Assembly (NCBI GenBank): GCA_020636355.1
Contig: JACJYB010000013.1
Span: 1-64,000, forward strand
Reading direction: 5' to 3'
Origin: Lewinellaceae bacterium
GTDB lineage: Bacteria; Bacteroidota; Bacteroidia; Chitinophagales; Saprospiraceae
DNA length: 64,000 bases
This document shows positions 8,692 through 17,559 of this stretch, one piece after another. Positions within the stretch are counted from its first letter, which is position 1; each line of letters starts with the position of its first letter. Below the pieces are notes generated by a model that saw nothing but the letters and a program-made list of their open reading frames with translations, did not search any database and was not told where the DNA came from. Made by a program: the position numbers and the translations under genes.

Positions 8692-10131
8692 TCACGTTAT
8701 GATTTTCACCCTGCTATCAAAATAGGCCGTGATCCGGAATACCAGCAGCGAAGTTAAAATGCCAAAAACGATGGCATCCAAACCATAGGGAAGATTTATC
8801 CCAAACAGGATCAGCATTAACGTAACGGCCCCGCCGCTGATCATCGATAATATCGCTGCCAATGCAGAATGTTTTTTATTGATCAATAACATCAATACCG
8901 GCACAAATATGCCGGAAACCATGAACGCGTAGGAATAGAGCATGATTTCCAGCACCTGCTGCATCTGTAAGGCAATGATGATCGCCAGGATCCCGATGAT
9001 TAAGGTAAACAATTGGGAAGCCCGGATGCTGTCTCCCAGCCTGTTGTGAAAGGGGCGGATGATATCGGTCATGAGATTACCGGAAGCGGCCATCAGACAA
9101 CTGTCTGCGGTAGACATGATCGCTGAAAAATAAGCCGACATGACCAGGCCCATCAACCCGATCGGCAGGATATGGCGGAGAAACACCGGTAAGGCAATCT
9201 CACTGTCAATGTCGGCGACCGTACTGTAGCCCATCCCGGCCAACAATCCCTGCTCCAATGCCACACGACCAAAGAGTCCCAGTAAGGTGCCTAAAAAAGC
9301 CATCACCGGCCATTCAAATAAGCCTGCTATGAGCCATGCCTTCTTTGCGGTCTTCTCATCCTTGCAGGCATAGATCCGCTGATACAAAGTCATTCCAATA
9401 AACCAGATGGGGACAATAGTGATCATCCAGTTTATGATTTGCACCAGGGAAATATTGGTCAGGCTGAAAAAACCTGGCGGCAAATACCCGGATATTCCGG
9501 CCCAACCTCCCAGATGAAAGTAGCCAAAAGGGATGGCGATCAGGATTAAGCCGGACATCAGAATGATCCACTGCACCGTATCTGTATAGACGACCGCTTT
9601 CAGCCCGCCTGCTACGGTATACACTATTGCGATGATGCCAATCATCAGTACTGCTTCAGTCGTCGTGATGACCTGAAAAGTTGCCGATGCGAGCTTTGCT
9701 CCGGCAAGTATCTGCGAACTGGTAAAGCCTACATATCCAATGAAGGAAATGACGCCTGCAATCAAGGCCGGCCTTTTATCGTAATAGTGTTCGAGTAGTT
9801 GAGGGAAGCTCAAAAAATTAAAGTTTTTACCGTGGCTATAGACTTTGGGTATCAGAAACACAATGCTAAGCCATGCGCCCAGAATACCGGTGAAGAGCAT
9901 CCAGCTTCCGGATATCCCCATCACAAATCCCAGCCCTCCTAATCCAATTGAAAAACCACCTCCGACATCGGTAGCCACCACGGATAATCCGATGTGACCC
10001 GCTGACATTTCGCGCTTGCCTACGTAGTAGTCTTCTTTCGATTCATTCTTGCGGTAAAAAAAGAATCCGATTCCCAACATGGAAAACAAGTAGATAATGA
10101 AGATGGTAAGGTCTATCCAATGAATTTCCAT
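8692..10131 (-). CDS. Sodium:solute symporter (SSS family)
   Basis: A 479-aa integral membrane protein with about 13 hydrophobic helices. The N-terminal helix is followed by the family-typical segment with E-D-Y-Y-V-G-K-R (residues ~34-41), then A-T-D-V-G-G-G-F-S-I-G in helix 2. SSS proteins (PutP/PanF/SGLT group) import amino acids, sugars, vitamins or organic acids with Na+. The gene is divergent from the aminotransferase/CoA-transferase operon across a 155-base spacer and convergent with gabT. Import of the operon's substrate (lysine, beta-lysine or a relative) is a reasonable inference but is not shown by sequence. Confidence 0.9.
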   Translation of the reverse strand: MEIHWIDLTIFIIYLFSMLGIGFFFYRKNESKEDYYVGKREMSAGHIGLSVVATDVGGGFSIGLGGLGFVMGISGSWMLFTGILGAWLSIVFLIPKVYSHGKNFNFLSFPQLLEHYYDKRPALIAGVISFIGYVGFTSSQILAGAKLASATFQVITTTEAVLMIGIIAIVYTVAGGLKAVVYTDTVQWIILMSGLILIAIPFGYFHLGGWAGISGYLPPGFFSLTNISLVQIINWMITIVPIWFIGMTLYQRIYACKDEKTAKKAWLIAGLFEWPVMAFLGTLLGLFGRVALEQGLLAGMGYSTVADIDSEIALPVFLRHILPIGLMGLVMSAYFSAIMSTADSCLMAASGNLMTDIIRPFHNRLGDSIRASQLFTLIIGILAIIIALQMQQVLEIMLYSYAFMVSGIFVPVLMLLINKKHSALAAILSMISGGAVTLMLILFGINLPYGLDAIVFGILTSLLVFRITAYFDSRVKIIT

Positions 10132-10286
10132 ACGTCCTATCCGGCTGATCGTAAAATTGGTGAATTTTAAAAGTAAAATTTTTAATCCTAATTACCAGGT
10201 TTACCCTGCACACCGGGTAGTACAGAATAGTTGTTTGCAGTCTTGTAGGAGATCATTATTAAACCTAATATTATGCGATCAGGCAA

Positions 10287-11576
10287 ATGTTTTCAATGAA
10301 AAATCACAACATTCAACCGCTCCTACGAAAAAACTACCTGAAGGCCGTAACTGCCCACGGAGTTTACATTTATGATGAAAATGGCAAACGTTACCTGGAC
10401 GGGTCTTCCGGGCCTGTGGCCTGCTCACTGGGTCATTCTCACCCGGCTATGCTGGAACCCTTTATCAGGCAATTTGGCAAGATCCAATATGTCTACCGGT
10501 CACAGTTCGGTTCCGAGGAGGCTGAGGAGCTGGCAGGAAAATTGGCCGATATTTCACCCGGCAAACATTATTCGCATAGCTTTTTTGTGAACAGCGGTTC
10601 GGAGGCAACCGAAACCGCTCTGAAGATCGCCATCCAATATTGGAGGGAAAAAGGCAAAACCTCCAAAGTTCAGTTTATATCCCGTCAAAAGAGTTATCAT
10701 GGGATTACGATGGGCGCACTAGGTGTATCAGGGCATCAGCTACGGCGCCAGCAGTTTGAAGGCGTCCTTTGGCTCGGACCGGAAAAGCTAACCCGGGATC
10801 TGGAGCAAGATCCATTGGAAGAACACCTGGCGGAATTGGAATCGATCATCCACCATACAGGCTCTCAAAAAATTGCCGGCCTAATTCTTGAGCCGGTTAT
10901 AGGTGCTGCCGGAACCGCAATGGTTCCGCCTGAAGGATACTACCAGGCCATCAAGCAAATTTGTAAAAAACACGAAATCCTTTTAATAGGTGATGAAGTA
11001 ATGACCGGCCTGGGTAGAACCGGAAGTTATTTTGGCCTGGATCATTGGAAGACCTTTGCAGACATCGTGACTGTCGGCAAAAGTCTGGGTGCCGGATATG
11101 CGCCCATTGCAGCAACCTTAATGACAGACGAAATATTGGACCCTATCCGCGAAGGAAGTGGGCTGATCATGAGTGGCCACACCTACAGCGGCCATCCCCT
11201 ATCCTGTGCTGTTGCCTTGCAGGTTCTTACGATCATCGAACAGGATAAATTGATTGAGCATGTCAGGGAGGTGGGTGACTTGCTTATGGCGGGGCTAAAA
11301 AGCAGTCAAGTCCATGTTGACTTTATCAGGACAGTCAGGGGAAAGGGGCTTTTATTGGGGATAGAATTGGATCCCGCCATTCCTGGAATGCAGGGCAGGA
11401 TAATCGACCAATGTTTCGAAAACGGTTTGCTGGTCTATCCATCGGTGGGCGGCAAGGAAGGGAAAGATGAAAACGGTATCCTGATCGCCCCACCCTATGT
11501 TATTTCAAAAGCTGAAACCGAGCAATTATTGGATATCTTGGACACTTCAATTCGTCAGGTGGCTCAAACACGTTAA
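10287..11576 (+). CDS. Class III aminotransferase, YodT-like
   Basis: A 429-aa PLP aminotransferase (alternative start at Met4, 10296). Signatures: YIYDENGKRYLDGSSGPVAC (27-46), SGSEA (103-107), SYHG (136-139), GDEVMTGLGRTG with Asp236, and Schiff-base Lys265 in VGKSLGAGYAP. Only ~25-30% of positions look shared with the GabT-like protein upstream, so they are not recent duplicates. It is the first gene of a compact operon and is followed with no gap by the CoA-transferase subunits. The gene order matches Bacillus yodT-yodS-yodR-yodQ-yodP. The inferred substrate is an omega-acetylated beta-amino acid such as N6-acetyl-beta-lysine, giving the 3-oxo acid; other omega- or beta-amino acids remain possible. 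Confidence 0.88.
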   Translation: MFSMKNHNIQPLLRKNYLKAVTAHGVYIYDENGKRYLDGSSGPVACSLGHSHPAMLEPFIRQFGKIQYVYRSQFGSEEAEELAGKLADISPGKHYSHSFFVNSGSEATETALKIAIQYWREKGKTSKVQFISRQKSYHGITMGALGVSGHQLRRQQFEGVLWLGPEKLTRDLEQDPLEEHLAELESIIHHTGSQKIAGLILEPVIGAAGTAMVPPEGYYQAIKQICKKHEILLIGDEVMTGLGRTGSYFGLDHWKTFADIVTVGKSLGAGYAPIAATLMTDEILDPIREGSGLIMSGHTYSGHPLSCAVALQVLTIIEQDKLIEHVREVGDLLMAGLKSSQVHVDFIRTVRGKGLLLGIELDPAIPGMQGRIIDQCFENGLLVYPSVGGKEGKDENGILIAPPYVISKAETEQLLDILDTSIRQVAQTR

Positions 11577-12275
11577 ATGGATCGATTTAATAAGGTTGCT
11601 GATTACGCGATTATCAAGCCGTTATTTTTTGACGGGATGACCCTGTTGTTCGGTGGCTTTGGAGGGGTAGGCACGCCGCCCACCCTTGTGGATTGCTTGA
11701 TTGAATCTGGCGTTAAAGACGTGCATCTGATTGGCAACGACGCCGGGTTCCCTTGGATCGGCATCGGTAAATTTGTGTGCCTGAAGCGGGCTGTATCTTT
11801 GATCGCATCCCACATCGGCTCTAACCCCATCGCTGGTGAACTGATGCATGACGGTGCATTAAAGGTGGAATTTTCACCGCAAGGTATTTTAAACGAAAGG
11901 GTCCGATCGGGAGGGGTAGGTCTTAACGGATTTCTAACCGAAATAGGCAAAGGAACCCTATTGGCAGAAAATAAGCCCTTGGTGACCATACAAGGTAAAG
12001 AATACCTGTACGAATCCCCCTTAACCGGGGACCTCGGTATAGTTTATGCTAAAAAGGCAGACACCTTTGGCAACCTGGTATTTGACAAAACAGCTCGTAA
12101 CAATAATCCGCTCATAGCCATGGCTGCAAAAACTACTATTGCCGAAGTGGAAGAAATTGTTGACATGGGCGAACTGGATCCCGAGGAAATCATTGTTCCC
12201 GGAGCGTATATAAACTATGTCGTGCCGACGCGCGGCATCAACTGGAAATGGATATGGGAGATGCAAGGCAAATAA
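11577..12275 (+). CDS. CoA-transferase subunit A (ScoA/AtoD/YodS-like)
   Basis: A 232-aa family I CoA-transferase alpha subunit. The glycine-rich CoA-binding segment FGGFGGVGTPP is at ~25-35, followed by the typical LIESGVKDVHLIGNDAG region and a late PGAYINYVV-type C-terminus. It needs the beta subunit encoded next to it, whose start codon lies 28 bases inside this gene, implying translational coupling and 1:1 assembly. It would activate a 3-oxo acid with CoA from succinyl-CoA or acetyl-CoA. In this operon the likely acceptor is the product of the preceding aminotransferase. Confidence 0.92.
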   Translation: MDRFNKVADYAIIKPLFFDGMTLLFGGFGGVGTPPTLVDCLIESGVKDVHLIGNDAGFPWIGIGKFVCLKRAVSLIASHIGSNPIAGELMHDGALKVEFSPQGILNERVRSGGVGLNGFLTEIGKGTLLAENKPLVTIQGKEYLYESPLTGDLGIVYAKKADTFGNLVFDKTARNNNPLIAMAAKTTIAEVEEIVDMGELDPEEIIVPGAYINYVVPTRGINWKWIWEMQGK

Positions 12276-12898
12276 TTGCCAACCGGGCAGCGCAGGAGCT
12301 TGAAACAGGTATGACCGTCAATCTTGGAATAGGCATACCCTCACTCATTCCCAACTACCTCGATCCGTCGACCAGGGTCTTTTTTCATTCTGAAAACGGC
12401 CTGCTCGGTTTTGGGCCGGCTCCCAAGGTCAATCCGGATTGGGCATTAAGCAATGCAGCAGGCTATCCGGTTAGCATCGTGAAGGGCGGAAGTTATTTTG
12501 ACAGCACCACTTCTTTTGGCATGATCCGTAGTGGACGCATCGATCTGGCAATATTAGGTTCTCTACAAGTCAGTTGCAATGGAGATCTGGCGAACTGGAT
12601 CGTACCGGGAAAACGCGTACCGGGTGTAGGTGGAGCCATGGAACTCGCTTATGGCGCGAAAAGATTGATTGCACTCATGCAACACTGCGAAAAGAATGGG
12701 CAGCCCAAAATAGTAACTACGAGTACCCTCCCATTGACAGCAACCCGCTGTGTCCGGCGGATTATCACGGAGATGGCAGTGTTCGACATTGATGAAAACG
12801 GACTCACCCTGGCCGAATTGATGCCTGGGTTCACCGTAGCAGACATTCGCAATCATACGGAAGCTGATTTTGCCTTATCCGACAAATTAAACGAATAG
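12248..12898 (+). CDS. CoA-transferase subunit B (ScoB/AtoA/YodR-like)
   Basis: A 216-aa beta subunit of a family I CoA-transferase. The catalytic glutamate sits in the SENG motif (Glu49, F-H-S-E-N-G-L-L-G-F-G-P), and the GIGIPSL segment (~27-33) and the G-G-A-M-E-L-A turn are typical. The start at 12248 overlaps subunit A by 28 bases; Met at 12254 is an alternative. During catalysis Glu49 would form the covalent glutamyl-CoA thioester. It works with the upstream subunit. Confidence 0.92.
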   Translation: MDMGDARQIIANRAAQELETGMTVNLGIGIPSLIPNYLDPSTRVFFHSENGLLGFGPAPKVNPDWALSNAAGYPVSIVKGGSYFDSTTSFGMIRSGRIDLAILGSLQVSCNGDLANWIVPGKRVPGVGGAMELAYGAKRLIALMQHCEKNGQPKIVTTSTLPLTATRCVRRIITEMAVFDIDENGLTLAELMPGFTVADIRNHTEADFALSDKLNE

Positions 12899-12902
12899 CA
12901 TC

Positions 12903-14165
12903 ATGACTGACCAGCAAAAGGTAGAAGCTTACATTGATCAACAACAGCAGGAAACGTTTGATCTCCTGGCCAGGATGGTTAGACAACCGAGTGTTCAGTA
13001 TCATGAAGCCGGCGCGCAGCAAGTCGTGATTGATAAACTGAAACAACTAGAACTGGACGTGGATGTGTGGGATCCGGACATTGAAGCCTTGAAAAAAAAT
13101 CCGTATTTCGTCTCTACCCGAAAAGATTTTACCAACAGTCCCAATGTTGTGGGGGTACTCAAGGGTCAGGGCGGCGGACGGTCCCTGATTCTCAATGGTC
13201 ATATCGATGTGGTTCCTGAAGGAGAAACGACTAAGTGGAAGGACGACCCTTATTCGGGAAAAATTGAAGATGGCAGAATGTACGGGCGGGGCACGACCGA
13301 TATGAAAGGTGGCAATGTCGCCATGATACTGGCCATCGAGTCCATCAAACGGACAGGAATCCAACTGAAGGGCGACGTAATTTTTCAATCGGTCATCGAG
13401 GAAGAATCCGGAGGAGCAGGGACACTGGCTACAGTATTGCGCGGTTATTATGCAGATGCCGCCATCATCCCTGAACCGACTAATCTCAAGCTCTTCATCA
13501 AGCAACAAGGCTCACTGTGGTTCAGAGTATCGATCGAAGGTGTCATAGCGCATGGAGGTACCCGTTACGAAGGAGTTTCAGCGATCGAAAAAGCATGGAT
13601 CGCCCATCAGAAGATCCTTGACCTGGAGAAAGAAAGGAATGCTCGCATCACCGACCCCATGTATGAAAAACTTCCGATTCCGCTTCCCATCAACGTTGGC
13701 ACAATCCATGGAGGAACCTGGCCATCTTCAGTTCCCGACCTTGTGACCATCGAGGGGCGGATCGGCGTGGGGCCTGATGAAACCATTGATGCCGTCAAGC
13801 AGGAATTGCATGAATGCATCAACCAGCTTTCTGCTGCGGATGACTGGTTTAGCGATCATCCTGCTAAGCTGGAATTTTTTGGAGCCCAATGGCTTCCTAA
13901 CAGCGTGCCGGTAGAGTCCCAGATTGCCGGTATCGTAGAAGAAAACTTCCGGCAACTATTCGGTGATTCCATCATTGTGGAAGCATCTCCCTGGGGAACG
14001 GATGCCGGTATTCTGGGCACCGTCGGCGGGATCCCAGCCATTGTGATCGGTCCCGGAGAAACGAGTGTAGCCCATTATCCCAACGAATACGTGGAACTGC
14101 TAAAAGTAGTGAAGGTGGCCAAATTATTTGCGTTAACCATCCTCAAATGGTGCGAAACCACTTAA
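12903..14165 (+). CDS. M20-family deacylase (ArgE/DapE/YodQ-like)
   Basis: A 420-aa zinc-dependent amidohydrolase of the M20 family. Visible metal and catalytic residues: H100 and D102 in GHIDVVP, bridging D133 in GRGTTDMKGG, catalytic base E167/E168 in EEESGG, E191 in IIPEP, and H391 in AHYPNEYV. A dimerisation/lid domain occupies ~200-320. Members remove acyl groups from amino acids or small peptides. Its place between the CoA-transferase and an N-acetyltransferase matches YodQ of Bacillus. Deacetylation of 4-acetamidobutyrate or an acetylated intermediate is the contextual inference. It starts 4 bases after the CoA-transferase B stop. Confidence 0.9.
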   Translation: MTDQQKVEAYIDQQQQETFDLLARMVRQPSVQYHEAGAQQVVIDKLKQLELDVDVWDPDIEALKKNPYFVSTRKDFTNSPNVVGVLKGQGGGRSLILNGHIDVVPEGETTKWKDDPYSGKIEDGRMYGRGTTDMKGGNVAMILAIESIKRTGIQLKGDVIFQSVIEEESGGAGTLATVLRGYYADAAIIPEPTNLKLFIKQQGSLWFRVSIEGVIAHGGTRYEGVSAIEKAWIAHQKILDLEKERNARITDPMYEKLPIPLPINVGTIHGGTWPSSVPDLVTIEGRIGVGPDETIDAVKQELHECINQLSAADDWFSDHPAKLEFFGAQWLPNSVPVESQIAGIVEENFRQLFGDSIIVEASPWGTDAGILGTVGGIPAIVIGPGETSVAHYPNEYVELLKVVKVAKLFALTILKWCETT

Positions 14166-14166
14166 C

Positions 14167-15000
14167 ATGATTCCCAGCTTCCAATCGATTAGCCAACCGG
14201 GCCTCGACCTGCTTCTCTGTCTCGACCCATTCAATCGCAGAGTACGGGTGGATGAGTTTCAGGGTGATCTACAGCAGGGACTAACACAAATTCTGGATCT
14301 ATCACCGGATTGGGCTGAAAAAATAATCATCAAAGCACACCGGGAACAAATTGGCTATTTGAATGATCATGGGTGGAGCCAGGAAGCTATGATCCCTGGT
14401 TATTTCAACGGGGAGGACTTGTATTTCCTGGTGTTTTATCCGCAAAAGCCGCGGGCACATTCAGACCGGCTGGATTTGGATGAATCCATTGCAAATACAA
14501 TCCTGGGCATGGACAGAAAGCCCATCGAAACAGACGGAGACGTTATCCAGCAGTCGTCACTTCAAGACGCGGAAAAGCTGGCCATCCTTTATGAGACTGT
14601 TTTTGATATCTATCCTGCTCCGTTGGGTGACCCCTCGTACATTCGAAAAACGATGGAACACGGGACGGTTTATGTTCATATTGAACGGGATGGTCAAGTC
14701 CTGAGTGTTGCTTCCGCAGAGGTCAACCGGAAGTTTGCCAATGCCGAACTGACCGACTGCGCAACCCTCCCCGAGGAGCAAGGGAAAGGCTACATGCCTG
14801 CTCTGCTTACACGTCTGGAAGAACTACTCATTCAGCAGAAGATAACCTGCCTTTATACGATATGCCGTGCTCCGTCTTTTGGGATGAACAAGGTTTTTTA
14901 CAATTTAGGATACAACTTCAGTGGCTGTCTTGTCAATAATTGCAATATTTATTCAGGGATAGAAAATATGAATGTCTGGCATAAATTGATTAACCGATGA
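14167..15000 (+). CDS. ablB: Beta-lysine N6-acetyltransferase-like GNAT (AblB/YodP family)
   Basis: A 277-aa protein of the AblB type: an N-terminal ~120-residue domain followed by a GNAT domain. Recognised family features are YPAPLGDP (149-156), the acetyl-CoA motif region with AELTDCATLPEEQGKG (193-208), LYTICRAPSFGMN (229-241), and the C-terminal NNCN...MNVWHK segment (257-273). AblB acetylates beta-lysine at N6, either for osmolyte synthesis (methanogens) or as a protecting step in beta-lysine catabolism. The usual partner, lysine 2,3-aminomutase (AblA/KamA), is not encoded in this window. The neighbours favour catabolism over osmolyte synthesis. Confidence 0.82.
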   Translation: MIPSFQSISQPGLDLLLCLDPFNRRVRVDEFQGDLQQGLTQILDLSPDWAEKIIIKAHREQIGYLNDHGWSQEAMIPGYFNGEDLYFLVFYPQKPRAHSDRLDLDESIANTILGMDRKPIETDGDVIQQSSLQDAEKLAILYETVFDIYPAPLGDPSYIRKTMEHGTVYVHIERDGQVLSVASAEVNRKFANAELTDCATLPEEQGKGYMPALLTRLEELLIQQKITCLYTICRAPSFGMNKVFYNLGYNFSGCLVNNCNIYSGIENMNVWHKLINR

Positions 15001-17540
15001 GCGGGTCTGGAAAAGTAATGACGGCATTGTTATTAATCGCCAGCTGGACCTTGCATAGTCAGCGAGTTCCTGTTTTACCCCAGATAGAACTTCCTCACGA
15101 CTATTATTTCCGTGAATTATACCTCCCTCAATTGATGAGTGGTCCCTCATCGCCGGATTGGTCGCCGGATGGTCTCCAACTGGTCTATGCGATGGCCGGA
15201 AGTCTCTGGAAGCAGGATATTCAAAGCCAGACTGCGGAGCAATTGACAGAAGGAGATGGTTATGATTACCAGCCGGACTGGTCCCCGGATGGGAAAGAGA
15301 TCCTGTTTGTACGTTATAACGGACAGTCCATGGAGCTGATGCTTTTAGATATTGCGTCCGGTCAGGTAACCCCATTGACTGCTAACGGCGCGGTAAACCT
15401 GGAACCTAAGTGGTCTCCGGACAGCCATTCCATCGCTTTTGTTTCGACGCTTGGAACGGGTCATTTTCTATTGCACACAGCTAATGTCGATAAAGATAAA
15501 TTGAAAGACCTTGTCACCAGAACGCCTGACCGGGTTAGTGCCATCAAGCGGTATTACTACAGCGAATACGATCATGCCATCAATCCGGCCTGGTCACCGG
15601 ATGGAAATAAGCTGATCTTTGTATCCAACCGGGAAGTAGCCCATGGCACGGGGAACATCGTTTCTATGGACCTCGATAATCCTGGGGAGACTACCACGAT
15701 CCACTCAGAAGAGACCGCCTGGAAAACAGCTCCGGATATATCGCCGGATGGCAGCAGGATGGTCTACAGTTCTTACCTGGGACGCAACTGGCAGCAACTG
15801 TGGCTTCTGCCCGCGACGGGAGGTTATCCGATCCAGATCACTTATGGAGACTACGACAATACTTCTCCGAAGTGGTCACCAGACGGTAAACGAATCGCCT
15901 ATATTTCTAATCGTACCGGAAACACCTCACTGTGGGTCATCGATAGCTACGTAGGTAAGGAAATGCCAGTAGTTACCAAGGACTTGCACTACCTCAGGCC
16001 AAGAAAAGATGTTGTTATCAAGACGGTGGATGCTTTGGGAAGGCCGATCCCGGCAAGGGTAAGTGTTCTGGATGGTCAGGGGAAATTTTATGCACCCCGT
16101 GATGTATGGATTCATGGCGACGATTCGCGGTATCCGAAAAGTCAGCAATTCGAGACCCATTATTTTCATTCAACGGGCATTGCCAATGTATCCGTTCCCG
16201 CCGGAATTCGTCTCAAAATCACGGCCCAAAAGGGACCGGATTATCAAATAGCAACACGGCAAATTGCCGAAAATGAGGGACTTCCGGATACGATCACGAT
16301 TCCGCTCAGCCGGTGGGAAATACCGGCGTCATTTGGCCGTTGGTGGTCCGGAGACCTGCATGTACACATGAATTACACCGGAAACTACCGCAACACAACG
16401 GCCATCCTCCGTGAACAAGCACGAGCGGAAAACGTAGATTTCATCTACAACCTGATTGTCAACAAAGAACAGCGCATCCCGGATCTTGATTATTATACCC
16501 CACCGGAAGGAAACAAAATAGAAAAGGATATCATGATCCTCCAGGGCCAGGAATACCACACCAGTTTCTGGGGACACCTTGGGCTCCTCAATCTGACTGA
16601 GCATTACCTGGTCCCGGATTACGTCGGTTATCCATACACGGCGGTAGCCAGCATCTTCCCGCACAACAGTTTTATCGCCGATGAGGTGCACCGTCAAAAC
16701 GGGCTTGTTGGTTATGTGCATCCCTTTTACGATTTTCAGCTCTTCCCCAAGCAATCAGAAACACTGACCAATGCCCTTCCCGTTGATGCAGCATTGGGCA
16801 ATGTGGATTATTACGAGGTGGTCGGATTTGCTCACCACAAGGCATCGGCAGCTGTGTGGTACATGCTGCTGAACTGCGGACTGCGTATCCCGGCGGGCGC
16901 CGGCACGGATGCCATGGCCAATTATGCCAGTCTGCGTGGTCCTTTAGGTCTGAACCGGGTTTACGTCGAGCAAAATGGCACATTCACCAGCGATCATATG
17001 ATCGAACAGGTCAAACGCGGAAAAAGCTTTGTTACTAACGGTGCCTTGCTCGGGTTGACTGTAAATGGATCAAACCCGGGCGATACCATCGAAATAAACG
17101 GTCAGAAAACGAATCTGCAATTCCGGGCATTCCTTCGGAGTGCGGTCCCGGTAGATCACCTGGAGGTTGTCTGGAATGGACGGGTCATCCATGAATATGC
17201 CTTCAAAGAAGACCGGAATACCGCTGATTTTACCGGACAAATTGAAGTGGATGGCCCCGGATGGATGGTCCTTAGAGCCTTTAATGATGAAGCAAATCCC
17301 GATATCCCGGATTATTATCCTTATGCCACGACAAGCCCAATTTATATAACTTCATCCGGCAAGAAACTGATGTCCCGCTCTTCTGCCGTATTCTTGCTGG
17401 AGTGGATTGGTCGCATTGAAAAAATCGTTTCATCCTTTGATGCTTTCCGGACAATGGAGGAGAAAGAACTGATCCTGAAAGACCTGAATAAAGCCCGGAA
17501 ATTCTACGAAAATTGTTTTACCAATGCCACAATTGAATAA
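14997..17540 (+). CDS. Secreted TolB-type propeller fused to a PHP/CehA-type metallohydrolase
   Basis: An 847-aa protein with a probable signal peptide (core TALLLIASWTLHSQ; a Met at 15018 is a more compact start). Residues ~50-310 hold six or so PD40/TolB propeller blades, each with a W/I-S-P-D-G/S signature followed by a hydrophobic strand. After a linker, a CehA/McbA-like PHP domain starts at GDLHVHMNYTGN (DLHVH at ~452-456). Metal-ligand candidates follow in GQEYHTSFWGHLG, GYVHPF and GAGTDAMA. A beta-sandwich tail closes the protein. Such fusions are annotated as metal-dependent phosphoesterases or amidohydrolases of unknown substrate. The start codon overlaps the ablB stop (ATGA), so it is co-transcribed with the preceding operon, but a link in function is not evident. 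Confidence 0.8.
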   Translation: MSGSGKVMTALLLIASWTLHSQRVPVLPQIELPHDYYFRELYLPQLMSGPSSPDWSPDGLQLVYAMAGSLWKQDIQSQTAEQLTEGDGYDYQPDWSPDGKEILFVRYNGQSMELMLLDIASGQVTPLTANGAVNLEPKWSPDSHSIAFVSTLGTGHFLLHTANVDKDKLKDLVTRTPDRVSAIKRYYYSEYDHAINPAWSPDGNKLIFVSNREVAHGTGNIVSMDLDNPGETTTIHSEETAWKTAPDISPDGSRMVYSSYLGRNWQQLWLLPATGGYPIQITYGDYDNTSPKWSPDGKRIAYISNRTGNTSLWVIDSYVGKEMPVVTKDLHYLRPRKDVVIKTVDALGRPIPARVSVLDGQGKFYAPRDVWIHGDDSRYPKSQQFETHYFHSTGIANVSVPAGIRLKITAQKGPDYQIATRQIAENEGLPDTITIPLSRWEIPASFGRWWSGDLHVHMNYTGNYRNTTAILREQARAENVDFIYNLIVNKEQRIPDLDYYTPPEGNKIEKDIMILQGQEYHTSFWGHLGLLNLTEHYLVPDYVGYPYTAVASIFPHNSFIADEVHRQNGLVGYVHPFYDFQLFPKQSETLTNALPVDAALGNVDYYEVVGFAHHKASAAVWYMLLNCGLRIPAGAGTDAMANYASLRGPLGLNRVYVEQNGTFTSDHMIEQVKRGKSFVTNGALLGLTVNGSNPGDTIEINGQKTNLQFRAFLRSAVPVDHLEVVWNGRVIHEYAFKEDRNTADFTGQIEVDGPGWMVLRAFNDEANPDIPDYYPYATTSPIYITSSGKKLMSRSSAVFLLEWIGRIEKIVSSFDAFRTMEEKELILKDLNKARKFYENCFTNATIE

Positions 17541-17559
17541 GCGTTATAACCGCACGACC

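Noticed and set aside
10202..10219. TACCC/GGGTA palindrome between the symporter and aminotransferase genes
   Set aside because: A 5-bp stem with 8-nt spacing is too common to call an operator without conservation data.
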